A stretch of DNA of 64,000 bases from Christensenella hongkongensis (GCF_000981035.1 NZ_LAYJ01000112.1:184520-248519); one strand, 5' to 3'. Positions 52,748 to 61,638 are shown, counted from the stretch's first letter. Numbers and translations: made by a program. The notes: a model not told the origin generated them from the sequence alone.

Positions 52748-53851
52748 ATGGCAGAATTACTGAAAAACAGATATAATGATCGGTCGATTCGAGAGCTGGC
52801 TCTGCGGATGAAAGCCGTATATCAACCGTTTCGGGTTGATGATTTTGTGGACGGCATTATGGACGAAACATGGGATGGGTTAGCGCTGAAAGCCCGAATG
52901 CGGCGAATTACTGTCAATTTGGGAAAGCATTTGCCAAACGATTATGAACAGGCGCTTGGCATCATTGATAAGGTCGTTGCGGGTTATCCTGCGGGGTTTA
53001 ACGACTTTACATTAATGTACTTCCCGGATTTTGTTGAAGTTTACGGGCAGGACGAATGCTTTTGGGATTTGTCGATGGCGGCTTTGGAGCGGTATACCCC
53101 ATCCTCTTCTTCCGAGTTTGCCGTTAGGCCCTTTATCATCAATCACGAGGAGCGTATGATGCGGCAGATGTCCGCGTGGGCCGGTCATGCCAATGAGCAT
53201 GTCAGGCGGCTCGCCAGCGAGGGGTGCCGTCCCAGTCTGCCGTGGGGGCAAGCGTTGGACAGCTTCAAAAAAGATCCTTCCCCGGTTCTTTGCATCTTAG
53301 AACAGCTGAAGGCAGATCCATCGCCGTATGTCCGGAAAAGCGTGGCCAACAATCTGAACGACATCTCAAAAACACAGCCTGATCTTGTTGCACAGACCGC
53401 AAAGGCTTGGTATGGCAAAGACAGGCATACCGATTGGATTGTGAAGCACGGATGCAGGACGCTTCTCAAAAAAGGAAACAGGGATGTGCTGGGTATCTTT
53501 GGGTTTGCAGGCGCCGGTTGTGTGAAGGTTGAAGGCCTCGCGCTTGGCGCCGCAGCTGTTTCCATTGGGGAAGATATGACCTTTTCCTTTATGGTTGAAG
53601 CGAAAAAAGAGGCCAAGGTACGGCTCGAATATGGTATTGATTATGTGAAAGCAAGCGGCAAACGAAATCGCAGGATATTCCAGATATCTGAGTTTTCCTT
53701 CAAGGAAAACGGGAAGAGGCTGTACACAAAAAAACATTCCTTTGCCGACGTAAGTTCAAGGAAGCATTATCCCGGCATCCATTCGATTACGCTTATCGCA
53801 AACGGCACGGAGCAGGATACGCTTGATTTTGAAGTTCTGGCTGCAAAATAG
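52748..53851 (+). CDS. AlkC-like DNA alkylation repair protein
   Basis: A 367-residue protein that looks like the AlkC branch of HEAT-repeat DNA glycosylases, which remove alkylated bases. The N-terminal two thirds are helical repeats: RSIRELALRMKAVYQPFR, DEECFWDLSMAALERYTPSSSSEF-like wording and ASEGCRPSLPWGQALDSFKK, the last being a family landmark. The C-terminal 100 residues look like an Ig-type beta domain (VSIGEDMTFSFMVEAKKEAKV), which AlkC has and AlkD lacks. The ATG at 52748 follows AAAAGAGG. It stands alone. The fold assignment is from motif memory and is fairly sure. Confidence 0.8.
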   Translation: MAELLKNRYNDRSIRELALRMKAVYQPFRVDDFVDGIMDETWDGLALKARMRRITVNLGKHLPNDYEQALGIIDKVVAGYPAGFNDFTLMYFPDFVEVYGQDECFWDLSMAALERYTPSSSSEFAVRPFIINHEERMMRQMSAWAGHANEHVRRLASEGCRPSLPWGQALDSFKKDPSPVLCILEQLKADPSPYVRKSVANNLNDISKTQPDLVAQTAKAWYGKDRHTDWIVKHGCRTLLKKGNRDVLGIFGFAGAGCVKVEGLALGAAAVSIGEDMTFSFMVEAKKEAKVRLEYGIDYVKASGKRNRRIFQISEFSFKENGKRLYTKKHSFADVSSRKHYPGIHSITLIANGTEQDTLDFEVLAAK

Positions 53852-54045
53852 TATGCTTTCAGGCGGGCGTGGCTGTTTTTGGTGGCGCTTCAACTTTATG
53901 ATTTGCCTTACAGGCCAAATTGATAAATAATAGATGCAATACCACCCATAAGGGCCTGGCCGAATAAGAAACCGGGCCGGAATGAAATTTTCTGGTCTTG
54001 TGGGCTTGCCGCCTTTTTTTATGCGCTATTTGATGTTTACATGAC

Positions 54046-54080
54046 AAACCCCGATTTTCATTGCTGAAAATCGGGGTTTC
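54046..54080. terminator. Strong hairpin terminator after AlkC-like gene
   Basis: AAACCCCGATTTTCA and TGAAAATCGGGGTTT form a 15-bp perfect stem with a TTGC loop. It lies between convergent genes; the T run is modest on both strands. Confidence 0.75.
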
Positions 54081-54136
54081 TTTACAGGCTGATAGGGAGC
54101 GGGGGTTCCAAACTGACTGCATACATGAAAGAAGCG

Positions 54137-56557
54137 TTATGCCAGCTTCATTTGCTCAACTTTATCCTGAAGCTTTTCCCCGCGCTTTTTGAAGATGATG
54201 GATAGTGCGAGGAAGCTTCCGAGGAAGATCGCAAGTATACCGATACATTGCCAGATCAGGGCGATATCAGAGCCGGAGATCGCTTCACGTAAGGCCGTAA
54301 CGCAATAGGTAAACGGCATAAACGGATTGAGCACCTTAAAGAAATTCGGAACAAGCTCGAGCGGGAAGGTGCCTGCGTCCGCGGTAAGCTGAAGGATCAG
54401 CAGAACGATGGCGATGAGCCGCCCCGCGTCCCCAAGTAGTGAAATCAGCGCCTGAACGATCGCGATCGACGTGAGAGACATCACTATGATCGTAAAGAAA
54501 TAGAGCGCGGGATTGTTTGGCGTCAAACCAAGCGTTAAGACCACTGCACCTACCATGATCGCCTGAAGTACGCCGATGAACGCATACGAAAGATATTTGC
54601 CGATCACTGACTGCACGCTGCCCGCCTGATAGCGCGGATCGGTACGGGGAGAGATAATGAAAAACATCAGGATTGCGCCCACCCACAGGGAAAGAGGTAT
54701 AAAGTAAGGCGCAAAACCAGTGCCATAATCCGGAACGGGATTGACCGGCTGGTTTGAAATCGAGACGGGCTCGCTGATGTACTCTGCCATCGATTCGCTT
54801 GAGTTTACAAGGTTACCGTCGATATAGCTTACGCCGTCTGCAAGCTTTGTCGAAAGCTCGGCGGAGCCATCGTTTAATTTGGTAACGCCGTCGGTCAGCT
54901 GTGGAAGCTGGGACTGCAGCGAATCCATGCCGTTTTTCAGTTCCGAAGAACCGCTCGTAAGCTGCGAAATACCGTTTGCTGCCTGGTTTATACCGCTGTT
55001 TAATGCGTTGCTGCCGGTAGCAAGCTGCGAAACGCCGTTTGCAAGCGCGGGCGTTTTTTCAGATAATTCGGTTGCACCGGAGTCCAGTTGATGAGCGCCT
55101 TCTGACAGCGTGTTGATGCCTTCTGAAAGGGCGGGCAGCTTTCCGTCTAATTCGCCGATGCCGCTCGCAAGTTGGTCTGCGCCGGGCTTCAGCTGTGTAT
55201 TGATCGCATCCGCGGCGGTATCAATACCGTTTGTAAGCTGGTCGACGCCTGCGGCAAACGCAGGAGAGCCATCCGGCATTACCGTATTGGAGGGATCAAG
55301 GGTATATTGCAATGCGCCAAGCCCGGTTTCGATGCTGCCAACACCGCCTTTTGCACTCTGCAGCCCGTTATTCAGGTCGGCAAGGTTGCTGTGGTAGGAG
55401 GATTGCAGGGCGTCAAGCGCACCTTTTAGCTGGTCGGGCGTAGCCGAACCGGAATCGATGAGTGCTTTGATATCTGTGACCGCATCGTCAAAGTCTGTGG
55501 TGGACGATGTGGCGGATATGAGCGCGTCAAGGCCGGAGGATACGCCTGCCGCGCCTTGTGCAAGCGCATCGGCAGAGTCCCTGAGCTTTGCAGTGCCGGA
55601 TTTTACCGCCGCAGCACCGCCGGACAGCTCGGAGGTGCGGTCGGATAATTCTGTGATTCCCCCTGAAAGAGACTGCGCCCCTTCGTAAAGCTGATTGACT
55701 CCGGATGCAAGTTCACTGCTTTTGGCCTCAAGCGAGTCGATACCGCCGGATAGCCTGCCCGCGCCCTCGCTTAGCTGGTTTGCTCCCTGCGTAAGCGCGG
55801 GAACCTGGCTATTAAGCTCCGCGAGGCCGCCGGAAAGCTGGGCGCTGCCGCTTTTCAGGGCGGGAACATTCGAATTCAGTTGGGTAAGCCCTGTGTTGAG
55901 CGTGGAGGAACCGTCCGTGAGTTTGCTTGCTCCGTCCGTGAGGTCGGGCAGTTTTCCATAAAGCAGGCCGATACCGTCATGCAGCTCGGCAGCGCCGTCT
56001 TCTGCCTGCGAAAGCCCGTCCTTAGCGTCGTAAAGCCCGTCAAAAGCAGCCAGCGTATATTCTTTCGTAACAGAAGAAGAAACCTGGTCCTTCAGTTGGA
56101 CCTCGACATTTCCACTGATTTGCGAGGCAAGAAAATTTTTGGCCTGATTCGAGGTATAGATAATATCCGCCACCGTAGGCTCGCCCGTTTTTGCATTGAC
56201 AATCTTTTGGGAAAAATCTTCCGGAATTGTGAACATGGAGTAGTACTCCGTGTTCTGGAAGCCGTCCTTGAGGTCGTCCTGTGTGATAAAAGACCATTTG
56301 ACTTCGTTGTTGCCGCGCAGGTCGTCCACCACATTGTCCCCATAATTGACCGGCTTTCCGTCAAGCGTCGCGCCTTCGTCGAGGTTTAGCACGGCTACAG
56401 GCAGTTGATCCAGCCTGCCGTAAGGATTCCAGAATGCGGCGAGATAGCAAAGGCTGTAAAGCATAGGCACAATCAGGATGGCAATCACCGAGACGCGTAT
56501 CAGCCTGTTTGTGAAAATACTGGAGATATCGTTTCCTGCTATTTTTGCAAATTTCAA
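54137..56557 (-). CDS. YhgE/Pip-family membrane protein with Gly-rich repeat region (TTG start)
   Basis: An 806-residue protein of the YhgE/Pip family (phage-infection-protein/ABC2-like). One membrane span lies near residues 20-42. A large extracytoplasmic part follows, including about 400 residues of quasi-repeats such as LSGGLAELNSQVPALTQGAN, about 21-22 residues each. Five spans lie in the C-terminal 200 residues (YALFFFTIIVM-like segments). AAGGAG at 56567-56572 suits the TTG at 56557; the in-frame GTG at 56566 abuts the ribosome site. Related proteins take part in toxin secretion or envelope processes. A 32-bp palindrome matching a site before a TetR gene lies 20 bases upstream, so expression is probably TetR-controlled. 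Confidence 0.85.
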   Translation of the reverse strand: MKFAKIAGNDISSIFTNRLIRVSVIAILIVPMLYSLCYLAAFWNPYGRLDQLPVAVLNLDEGATLDGKPVNYGDNVVDDLRGNNEVKWSFITQDDLKDGFQNTEYYSMFTIPEDFSQKIVNAKTGEPTVADIIYTSNQAKNFLASQISGNVEVQLKDQVSSSVTKEYTLAAFDGLYDAKDGLSQAEDGAAELHDGIGLLYGKLPDLTDGASKLTDGSSTLNTGLTQLNSNVPALKSGSAQLSGGLAELNSQVPALTQGANQLSEGAGRLSGGIDSLEAKSSELASGVNQLYEGAQSLSGGITELSDRTSELSGGAAAVKSGTAKLRDSADALAQGAAGVSSGLDALISATSSTTDFDDAVTDIKALIDSGSATPDQLKGALDALQSSYHSNLADLNNGLQSAKGGVGSIETGLGALQYTLDPSNTVMPDGSPAFAAGVDQLTNGIDTAADAINTQLKPGADQLASGIGELDGKLPALSEGINTLSEGAHQLDSGATELSEKTPALANGVSQLATGSNALNSGINQAANGISQLTSGSSELKNGMDSLQSQLPQLTDGVTKLNDGSAELSTKLADGVSYIDGNLVNSSESMAEYISEPVSISNQPVNPVPDYGTGFAPYFIPLSLWVGAILMFFIISPRTDPRYQAGSVQSVIGKYLSYAFIGVLQAIMVGAVVLTLGLTPNNPALYFFTIIVMSLTSIAIVQALISLLGDAGRLIAIVLLILQLTADAGTFPLELVPNFFKVLNPFMPFTYCVTALREAISGSDIALIWQCIGILAIFLGSFLALSIIFKKRGEKLQDKVEQMKLA

Positions 56558-56577
56558 ATGTAACACTCCTTCGTTGA

Positions 56578-56609
56578 ATTATTTATACTGACTGGTCAGT
56601 ATAAATAAT
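56578..56609. promoter_or_regulatory. 32-bp palindromic TetR operator upstream of YhgE/Pip gene
   Basis: Two 15-base arms reading ATTATTTATACTGAC and its exact complement GTCAGTATAAATAAT around TG. The core ATACTGACTGGTCA recurs upstream of the TetR gene at 59117-59671. Confidence 0.85.
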
Positions 56610-56644
56610 ATTGCTTTTGGACTTATTTGTCAACACATTGCACG

Positions 56645-56673
56645 CAAAAAAACCAACAGTTTACCTGTTGGTT
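56645..56673 (-). terminator. Terminator of Gly/Ala-rich membrane protein gene
   Basis: On the minus strand AACCAACAG pairs with CTGTTGGTT and is followed by seven T residues. Confidence 0.9.
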
Positions 56674-56708
56674 ATAATTTTAATGTTTTTTAGTGTCCAA
56701 AAAGGAAT

Positions 56709-57611
56709 TCAGGAAACGGCTATGGTAATCAGGCCCAACGCAACCGTAAGGAGTGAGATCGTAGTGGCCGGCGGATCGAAATGTGTGTCGCAACGGGTGT
56801 TAAAGAGGTTGCAAAACAGGCTTCCAAGCACTGCTGCGAGCGCGCCGAAAAGCGTACCAAGTAATGCGCCGCCAACCGGGCCAAGCAGGGAAATGCCAAG
56901 AACAGCCGCAAGCGCAGCGCAGAATGTGATGTGGTGCGTTGCGGGTACGGCAAAGCCCATCTGGGTAAAAAGAAGCGTAACGGCAGAAAACCCAAAGCAG
57001 ATAACAGGATAAACAGAGAGAAACGTATCGCCCGCTCCGGCGCCCGAAAGGGCGCTGCCGACAAACGCCACCGCTGTTCCAACGCCGCCGCCGAGGAGCA
57101 CGTCATAAAGAATGTCGTTTCCGCACAGCAGCCATACTCTTTTGTCAGGCCCGGTGCATTCTCCGGTAAGGCCGCTTGAGCCAAAAAGCAGGCGCGTGAT
57201 AACCGCCAGAATCACCACGGTGATTGACGGAAGGTCAGGCAAAGCGGCAAAGGGAATGATTCCGATCAAATAATGGATCAGAAAGCCGAGCATGCCAAAT
57301 ATCCCGCCGACGAGTAGCACGGCAGGGGATTTCAACTGGTTGAGCGCAATAAAGATATCGGAACCGGATTTGATCCGCTTTGTCTTTCCGGCAAAGCCTG
57401 CCGCCGCAACGCCGCCTGCAAATGCGACGTGCGGGCCGAGAAAGGCGCCGAATGCAAGAAACCCGATTGTGAGGTCTGCCGGAGCGCCGGACGCGGTCGC
57501 AATCCCGCCAATCAGGGCGATAACGCCTGTCATAATAAAAGCGGGAATCGCGCCAATGAACGCGCCGATAAGGCCTCCGCCAAACGCCCCGATGAGTGCC
57601 AGAATGTCCAT
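56709..57611 (-). CDS. Gly/Ala-rich polytopic membrane protein of unknown function
   Basis: A 300-residue hydrophobic protein with perhaps eight to ten spans. It starts MDILALIGAFGGGLIGAFIG and has many small-residue patches (GGGLIGAFIGAIP, GPVGGALLGTLFGALAA) and one soluble loop GKTKRIKSGSDIFIALNQLK. I do not recognise a family with a known role; it reads like an uncharacterised permease. AAGAGGA precedes the ATG at 57611; a TTG at 57641 is a weaker alternative. It has its own terminator and is not co-transcribed with the YhgE gene. Adjacency to the iron alcohol dehydrogenase is divergent. Confidence 0.75.
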   Translation of the reverse strand: MDILALIGAFGGGLIGAFIGAIPAFIMTGVIALIGGIATASGAPADLTIGFLAFGAFLGPHVAFAGGVAAAGFAGKTKRIKSGSDIFIALNQLKSPAVLLVGGIFGMLGFLIHYLIGIIPFAALPDLPSITVVILAVITRLLFGSSGLTGECTGPDKRVWLLCGNDILYDVLLGGGVGTAVAFVGSALSGAGAGDTFLSVYPVICFGFSAVTLLFTQMGFAVPATHHITFCAALAAVLGISLLGPVGGALLGTLFGALAAVLGSLFCNLFNTRCDTHFDPPATTISLLTVALGLITIAVS

Positions 57612-57736
57612 GGATTGAAATCCTCTTTCTTCGGTGTCCAAGCTGTGATGCGACGTTTGATCATTCTATTTTATTATATAAAAACCAATGGTAATATGAT
57701 AATACCATTCATGGTAGAAATGCCTTAATATGCTAA

Positions 57737-57750
57737 GGTAACCGGTTACA
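57737..57750. promoter_or_regulatory. Possible catabolite-responsive element
   Basis: GGTAACCGGTTACA includes a perfect 12-bp palindrome (57738-57749) and agrees with the cre pattern at most positions. It is 133 bases before the alcohol dehydrogenase start. Confidence 0.3.
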
Positions 57751-57882
57751 TTAAGAGATTTTGAGGATTGGTTTCCCAAAATCGTTTTTTATGGGCCTAT
57801 ACGGCTTTTTCAATCAAAAGATACCGATGATATAATAAAAACGCATGGAATAATGCAATTAAGGGTAGATAGGAGATTGGAA

Positions 57883-59046
57883 ATGGATACAAAAATATTT
57901 AAGCATTTTACAACAGTGGAATTCGGCGTGGGAGCGGCGGAAACCATTGGCGACAAGGTAAAGGAATTCGGAGGCACAAAAGCGCTGCTCGTGACAGATC
58001 CGGGTTTGATCTCCACGGGGATGATCGATACGATTGAAAAATACCTGCAGGACGCGCAGATTCCGGTGGTGCGTTTTGCCGACATCAAAGGAAACCCGGT
58101 GGTTGGGTGTATTGAGCAGGGCGTGAAAGTCATGAAGGACAACGGCTGCGATATTACGATTGCAATCGGTGGGGGAAGCTCGATGGACGTTGCCAAGGCA
58201 ATCAATATCGTTGAGGCAAACGGCGGAAATATACTGGATTACGAGGTGACGCGCGAGGGCCAGAAAAACCCTTTGAAGAAGAGGAAAAAACCGTTGATCG
58301 CCATACCGACGACATCAGGGACGGGCAGCGAGGTGACGATCTGGTCTGTACTTACAGATCCTGCGCGTAATATGAAAGCTTCCTTTGGACATCCGTGGTA
58401 TGCGCCCGACCTGGCTTTGGCTGATCCGGTGCTGACGGCTTCGGTTCCCGCCGGCCTTACGGCGGCTACCGGTATGGACGCGCTTACCCATGCCATTGAA
58501 GCCTACACATCGATTGCGCCTATGCCGCAGACAGACGCGCTGGCATTGCACGCGATTGAGCTTATTTCACAGAATTTGCGGCAGGCGGTTGCAAATGGAA
58601 AAAATATACCGGCACGTGAGGGAATGCTGATGGGCAGCCTGATGGCGGGCATGGCATTTAATAGTTCGCCCGTTGGATGCGTGCATGCAATGGCACACAC
58701 ACTGGGCGGCGCTTACGATACTCCGCACGGCGTTGCAAACGCGATTATGCTGCCATATGTAATGGAATATAACATCACAGCCTGTCCCGAACGTTTTGCG
58801 GACGTTGCAGTTGCAATGGGAGAGGTTGGCGACGGACTGAGCGTCATTGAAGTCGCGGATAAATCCATTGCGGCGGTCAAGCGTATGTCAAGCGATGTTG
58901 GGATTCCAAGGCTGCGCGAGGTCGGCTGCAAAAAGGAGGATATTCCAAAGCTTGCGGAGCTTGCGTTTAACGATATGAACCACAATGGAAATCCGAAGCC
59001 GATGACAGTGGATAAGATGATAGAAATTTATAACGAAGCTTATTAA
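57883..59046 (+). CDS. Iron-containing alcohol dehydrogenase (group III)
   Basis: A 387-residue NAD(P)-dependent dehydrogenase. The cofactor motif is AIGGGSSMDVAKAIN; the signature PTTSGTGSEVTIWSVLTD and metal-site segments MDALTHAIEAY and CVHAMAHTLGGAYDTPHG hold the Asp/His ligands. Members reduce butyraldehyde, 1,3-propanediol precursors or lactaldehyde; the exact aldehyde is unknown. AGGAG precedes the ATG at 57883; a TATAAT lies at 57831-57836. A terminator shared with the convergent TetR gene follows. A catabolic role in fermentative NADH reoxidation is likely. Confidence 0.93.
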   Translation: MDTKIFKHFTTVEFGVGAAETIGDKVKEFGGTKALLVTDPGLISTGMIDTIEKYLQDAQIPVVRFADIKGNPVVGCIEQGVKVMKDNGCDITIAIGGGSSMDVAKAINIVEANGGNILDYEVTREGQKNPLKKRKKPLIAIPTTSGTGSEVTIWSVLTDPARNMKASFGHPWYAPDLALADPVLTASVPAGLTAATGMDALTHAIEAYTSIAPMPQTDALALHAIELISQNLRQAVANGKNIPAREGMLMGSLMAGMAFNSSPVGCVHAMAHTLGGAYDTPHGVANAIMLPYVMEYNITACPERFADVAVAMGEVGDGLSVIEVADKSIAAVKRMSSDVGIPRLREVGCKKEDIPKLAELAFNDMNHNGNPKPMTVDKMIEIYNEAY

Positions 59047-59080
59047 AAGCAGCTTTGATCCGAAAACTGTTTGGAAAATA

Positions 59081-59112
59081 AAAAACGGGAACGCCTTGGT
59101 GTTCCCGTTTTT
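59081..59112. terminator. Bidirectional terminator between alcohol dehydrogenase and TetR genes
   Basis: AAAAACGGGAAC and GTTCCCGTTTTT form a 12-bp perfect stem with an eight-base loop and T runs in both directions. Confidence 0.92.
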
Positions 59113-59116
59113 TTGC

Positions 59117-59671
59117 TTACAGAATACCGCGCAGGTAATTTTGCATCAGGATATCCGGCATATCCTTCTGCGGAGAATGATCCAGCGCTCCGTATACCGC
59201 AGCGGAAATGAGCGTGCCAAGGAAGCCGAGCACTGCCGCATCTGTTTCGGCCTGGCTTTTTGGCGCGCCTTCCAGCTCTGCAATACAGGACTGAATCAGC
59301 AGAGTGTATTCGCTTAACTTGCTTCGCAGGATTTGCTGCCGTTCCTCCTGTCCGAAAAGCTGGCTTAAGATTACCTTGATAAAGTTCTCGTTTTTATGGA
59401 CGACCTTAAGCTGCGACTGGCACAGGGCCTTTAGCTTTTCTGCGGGGGCGAGGGGCCGCGACAGGACACGCTGCGCATCCTTGATCATATAGGAAAGCCC
59501 CTCCTGCATAACAAACAGAAAAAGCTCCTCTTTGCTTTTGAAATGATAATAAAGAGTTCCTTTGGCAACTCCGGCCCGCACTGCAATTTCATCCATTGCC
59601 GCGCCGGTGTAGCCAGACTGCGAAAACACATCGACAGACGCGTTGTAGATTGCTTCCTTGGTTTTATTCAT
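59117..59671 (-). CDS. TetR-family transcriptional regulator
   Basis: A 184-residue repressor. The N-terminal helix-turn-helix is AIYNASVDVFSQSGYTGAAM then IAVRAGVAKGTLYYHFKSKEELF, the standard TetR pattern. The C-terminal ligand domain is unassigned. AAAGGGG sets the ATG at 59671. A site related to the 32-bp palindrome upstream of the YhgE/Pip gene lies 22-38 bases before its start, so it probably represses both itself and that gene. YhgE/Pip proteins are often paired with TetR regulators, which supports the link. Confidence 0.92.
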   Translation of the reverse strand: MNKTKEAIYNASVDVFSQSGYTGAAMDEIAVRAGVAKGTLYYHFKSKEELFLFVMQEGLSYMIKDAQRVLSRPLAPAEKLKALCQSQLKVVHKNENFIKVILSQLFGQEERQQILRSKLSEYTLLIQSCIAELEGAPKSQAETDAAVLGFLGTLISAAVYGALDHSPQKDMPDILMQNYLRGIL

Positions 59672-59691
59672 GGCTTTGCCCCTTTGAAATT

Positions 59692-59709
59692 GGATTGACC
59701 AGTCAGTAT
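59692..59709. promoter_or_regulatory. TetR operator upstream of its own gene
   Basis: On the minus strand ATACTGACTGGTCAATCC agrees at 15 of 18 positions with the centre of the palindrome at 56578-56609; one half-site is perfect and the other degenerate. Confidence 0.75.
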
Positions 59710-59780
59710 AATTACTTATAAACCAGAAATGGAAAAATAGCAAGCGGTTTTTTTGGAAGGATCAAAATTTAAATACAAAA

Positions 59781-59802
59781 AAAGAGAGGAAATCCTCTCT
59801 TT
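59781..59802 (-). terminator. Terminator of NlpC/P60 gene
   Basis: AAAGAGAGGA and TCCTCTCTTT (two-base loop) followed on the minus strand by a run of T residues. Confidence 0.88.
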
Positions 59803-59814
59803 GCTATTTGCCGT

Positions 59815-60510
59815 TTAATATGGGCGGGCATACATGGCAACCTGCCATTTGCCGCCGTTTTCACCCCACAAATCGTTTACCACGACTTGCCCTTTTGATG
59901 AACTCGCCTCCACGACTTTGCCGTCCCCAAGATAAATACCTACATGGTGGATTTCATCGTATCGTCCGCAGTCGCAGCCCGCCTTACTCCAAAACACGAG
60001 GTCTCCCTCCTGTAAATCCCCGCGCGCGATGGTGTAACCGTTTTGCGCGCAATATTGGGCCTGCTCTGCCGCCGTGCCCGGAAGCGTAACGCCTGCCTGC
60101 CCGTATGACCACTGCGTAAAAGAACTGCAGTCAACATAATTTCCAGTTCCGCGCCTGGCCTGCGAATATGGATCGCCAACGCGGGTAAGGGCAGCCTGCG
60201 CCGCAGTCTGGCCGACCGGCCCGGCAGTGGAGAAATTACCAAACGGGCCCGAAATAGCAGTGGTTTGCGTGCCGCCTGCAAAGAGGCCTGCAAGGGAAGA
60301 CAACAGCGAAGAAGAACTTCCCCCGTTGCTCCGCTTGTTATCGCTATCGCTTTCCGAAAAATCCGCAAGGGATGCAAGCGAGGAATCCATACTTTGCGCG
60401 AGTAACTGCGCAAAAAGAAGGCGCTGCGAATCGCTTATGGAAGCCGCGCTTTGATTCCCGGAGGCAGCCGCACAGCTGCATGTTTTCTGCACATTGTTTA
60501 CCGTATCCAT
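59815..60510 (-). CDS. NlpC/P60-family cysteine peptidase without signal peptide
   Basis: A 231-residue protein. The C-terminal half is an NlpC/P60 domain that cuts peptidoglycan stem peptides: catalytic Cys in YVDCSSFTQW, catalytic His in EIHHVGIYLGDGKV, and a downstream polar region. The N-terminal 110 residues are Ser/Ala-rich with a helix (SDSQRLLFAQLLAQSMDSSL), and no cleavable leader or lipobox is visible. The ATG at 60510 has only a weak ribosome site (GGGG); a TTG at 60528 is an alternative. It may be exported by a non-classical route. It stands alone with its own terminator. Confidence 0.82.
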   Translation of the reverse strand: MDTVNNVQKTCSCAAASGNQSAASISDSQRLLFAQLLAQSMDSSLASLADFSESDSDNKRSNGGSSSSLLSSLAGLFAGGTQTTAISGPFGNFSTAGPVGQTAAQAALTRVGDPYSQARRGTGNYVDCSSFTQWSYGQAGVTLPGTAAEQAQYCAQNGYTIARGDLQEGDLVFWSKAGCDCGRYDEIHHVGIYLGDGKVVEASSSKGQVVVNDLWGENGGKWQVAMYARPY

Positions 60511-60722
60511 ATAAGAACCCCAAATCAATTACAGCGATTCAGCGTAAAGCAGGTTATGCCATACATACGATCAATCGCTTGGATTTGCAATTTATATCAA
60601 AAGCCTGTAATCAGCCTTTTGATAAATCGCTATAAAAATTACTGTTATTATAGCGGAAAAAGAGAGCGGTTGCAATGAGCAAACAGTAATTTCGGGACAA
60701 AGGGGATGAAAAATAAATTTGA

Positions 60723-60751
60723 TTGAAAAAAAACACAAAAGGGTATACAAT
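60723..60751 (+). promoter_or_regulatory. Promoter of walJ-like gene
   Basis: TTGAAA (60723-60728), a 17-base spacer and TACAAT (60746-60751), 35 bases before the start codon. Confidence 0.65.
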
Positions 60752-60786
60752 ACTATGTGTTACATGGTAATGGAAAGGCACAATAT

Positions 60787-61581
60787 ATGGAGCTTAAAAT
60801 ATCCCCACTGTTCAGCGGATCAAAGGGAAATTGCATTTATATCGGAACGGAAACGTCCAAGGTGCTTGTAGACGCTGGGTATTCCTGTACGAAAATAGCA
60901 AACGAGCTGAAAAAGGTCGATACGCACATGGAGGACATTGACGGTATTTTGATTACGCATGAACACAGCGACCACATTGCTGGCGTTGGGGTGATTTCGC
61001 GCAAGTACGATATTCCCGTTTACGCAAACGAGCAGACGTGGTGTGAGATGGAAAAGCGTCTGGGCGAGGTGCAAAGCAAAAATATACGCGTCATCGACGA
61101 GCAGGATTTTTATGTAAAGGATTTGTGTGTGCAGCCGTATGAAATATCGCACGATGCGGTGCGTCCGTTTGGTTACAGCGTAACGGCGGGGGGCAAGAAG
61201 GTCAGCATTATGACTGACCTTGGCAGAGTGACGGAAAAGATATTGGCGCAGGTGGCGGGTTCTTCCATCGTTTTACTGGAATCCAACCACGATGTGGAGA
61301 TGCTCAAATGCGGTCCGTATCCTTACTATTTAAAACGCAGAATTCTTTCCACGCATGGGCATCTTTCCAACGACGACGCGGCGAAAACGGCTTACCAGCT
61401 GGCTGCGGCGGGCGTAAGGGGCATATTGCTCGGGCATTTATCAGAAAAGAATAATTTTTATGAACTGGCTTATGAGACGGTGTGCAGCTTCCTGCAACAA
61501 AACGGTGTGACAATCGGAAAGCACGTGGCCGTCGCGATGGCAAAGCGCGAAGGGGTTACGGGAATTTATGCGGCGACCTGA
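60787..61581 (+). CDS. MBL-fold hydrolase (YycJ/WalJ type)
   Basis: A 264-residue metallo-beta-lactamase-fold protein. The metal motif is THEHSDHIAG, with later His residues in EISHDAVRPFG, LESNHDVEML and LGHLSEKN. The start LKISPLFSGSKGNCIYI is typical of YycJ/WalJ, linked in Firmicutes to cell-wall or DNA processes and often followed by rlmH, as here. GGAAAGG precedes the ATG at 60787. A terminator separates it from rlmH. Confidence 0.9.
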   Translation: MELKISPLFSGSKGNCIYIGTETSKVLVDAGYSCTKIANELKKVDTHMEDIDGILITHEHSDHIAGVGVISRKYDIPVYANEQTWCEMEKRLGEVQSKNIRVIDEQDFYVKDLCVQPYEISHDAVRPFGYSVTAGGKKVSIMTDLGRVTEKILAQVAGSSIVLLESNHDVEMLKCGPYPYYLKRRILSTHGHLSNDDAAKTAYQLAAAGVRGILLGHLSEKNNFYELAYETVCSFLQQNGVTIGKHVAVAMAKREGVTGIYAAT

Positions 61582-61608
61582 ACCCGGAATAAAACAGTTG
61601 ATTTGGAA

Positions 61609-61638
61609 AACTTCGGAGGGGTATCCGGAGTTTTTTTA
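61609..61638 (+). terminator. Terminator after walJ-like gene
   Basis: CTTCGGA (61611-61617) pairs with TCCGGAG (61624-61630, one wobble) around a six-base loop, followed by seven T residues. Confidence 0.75.
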
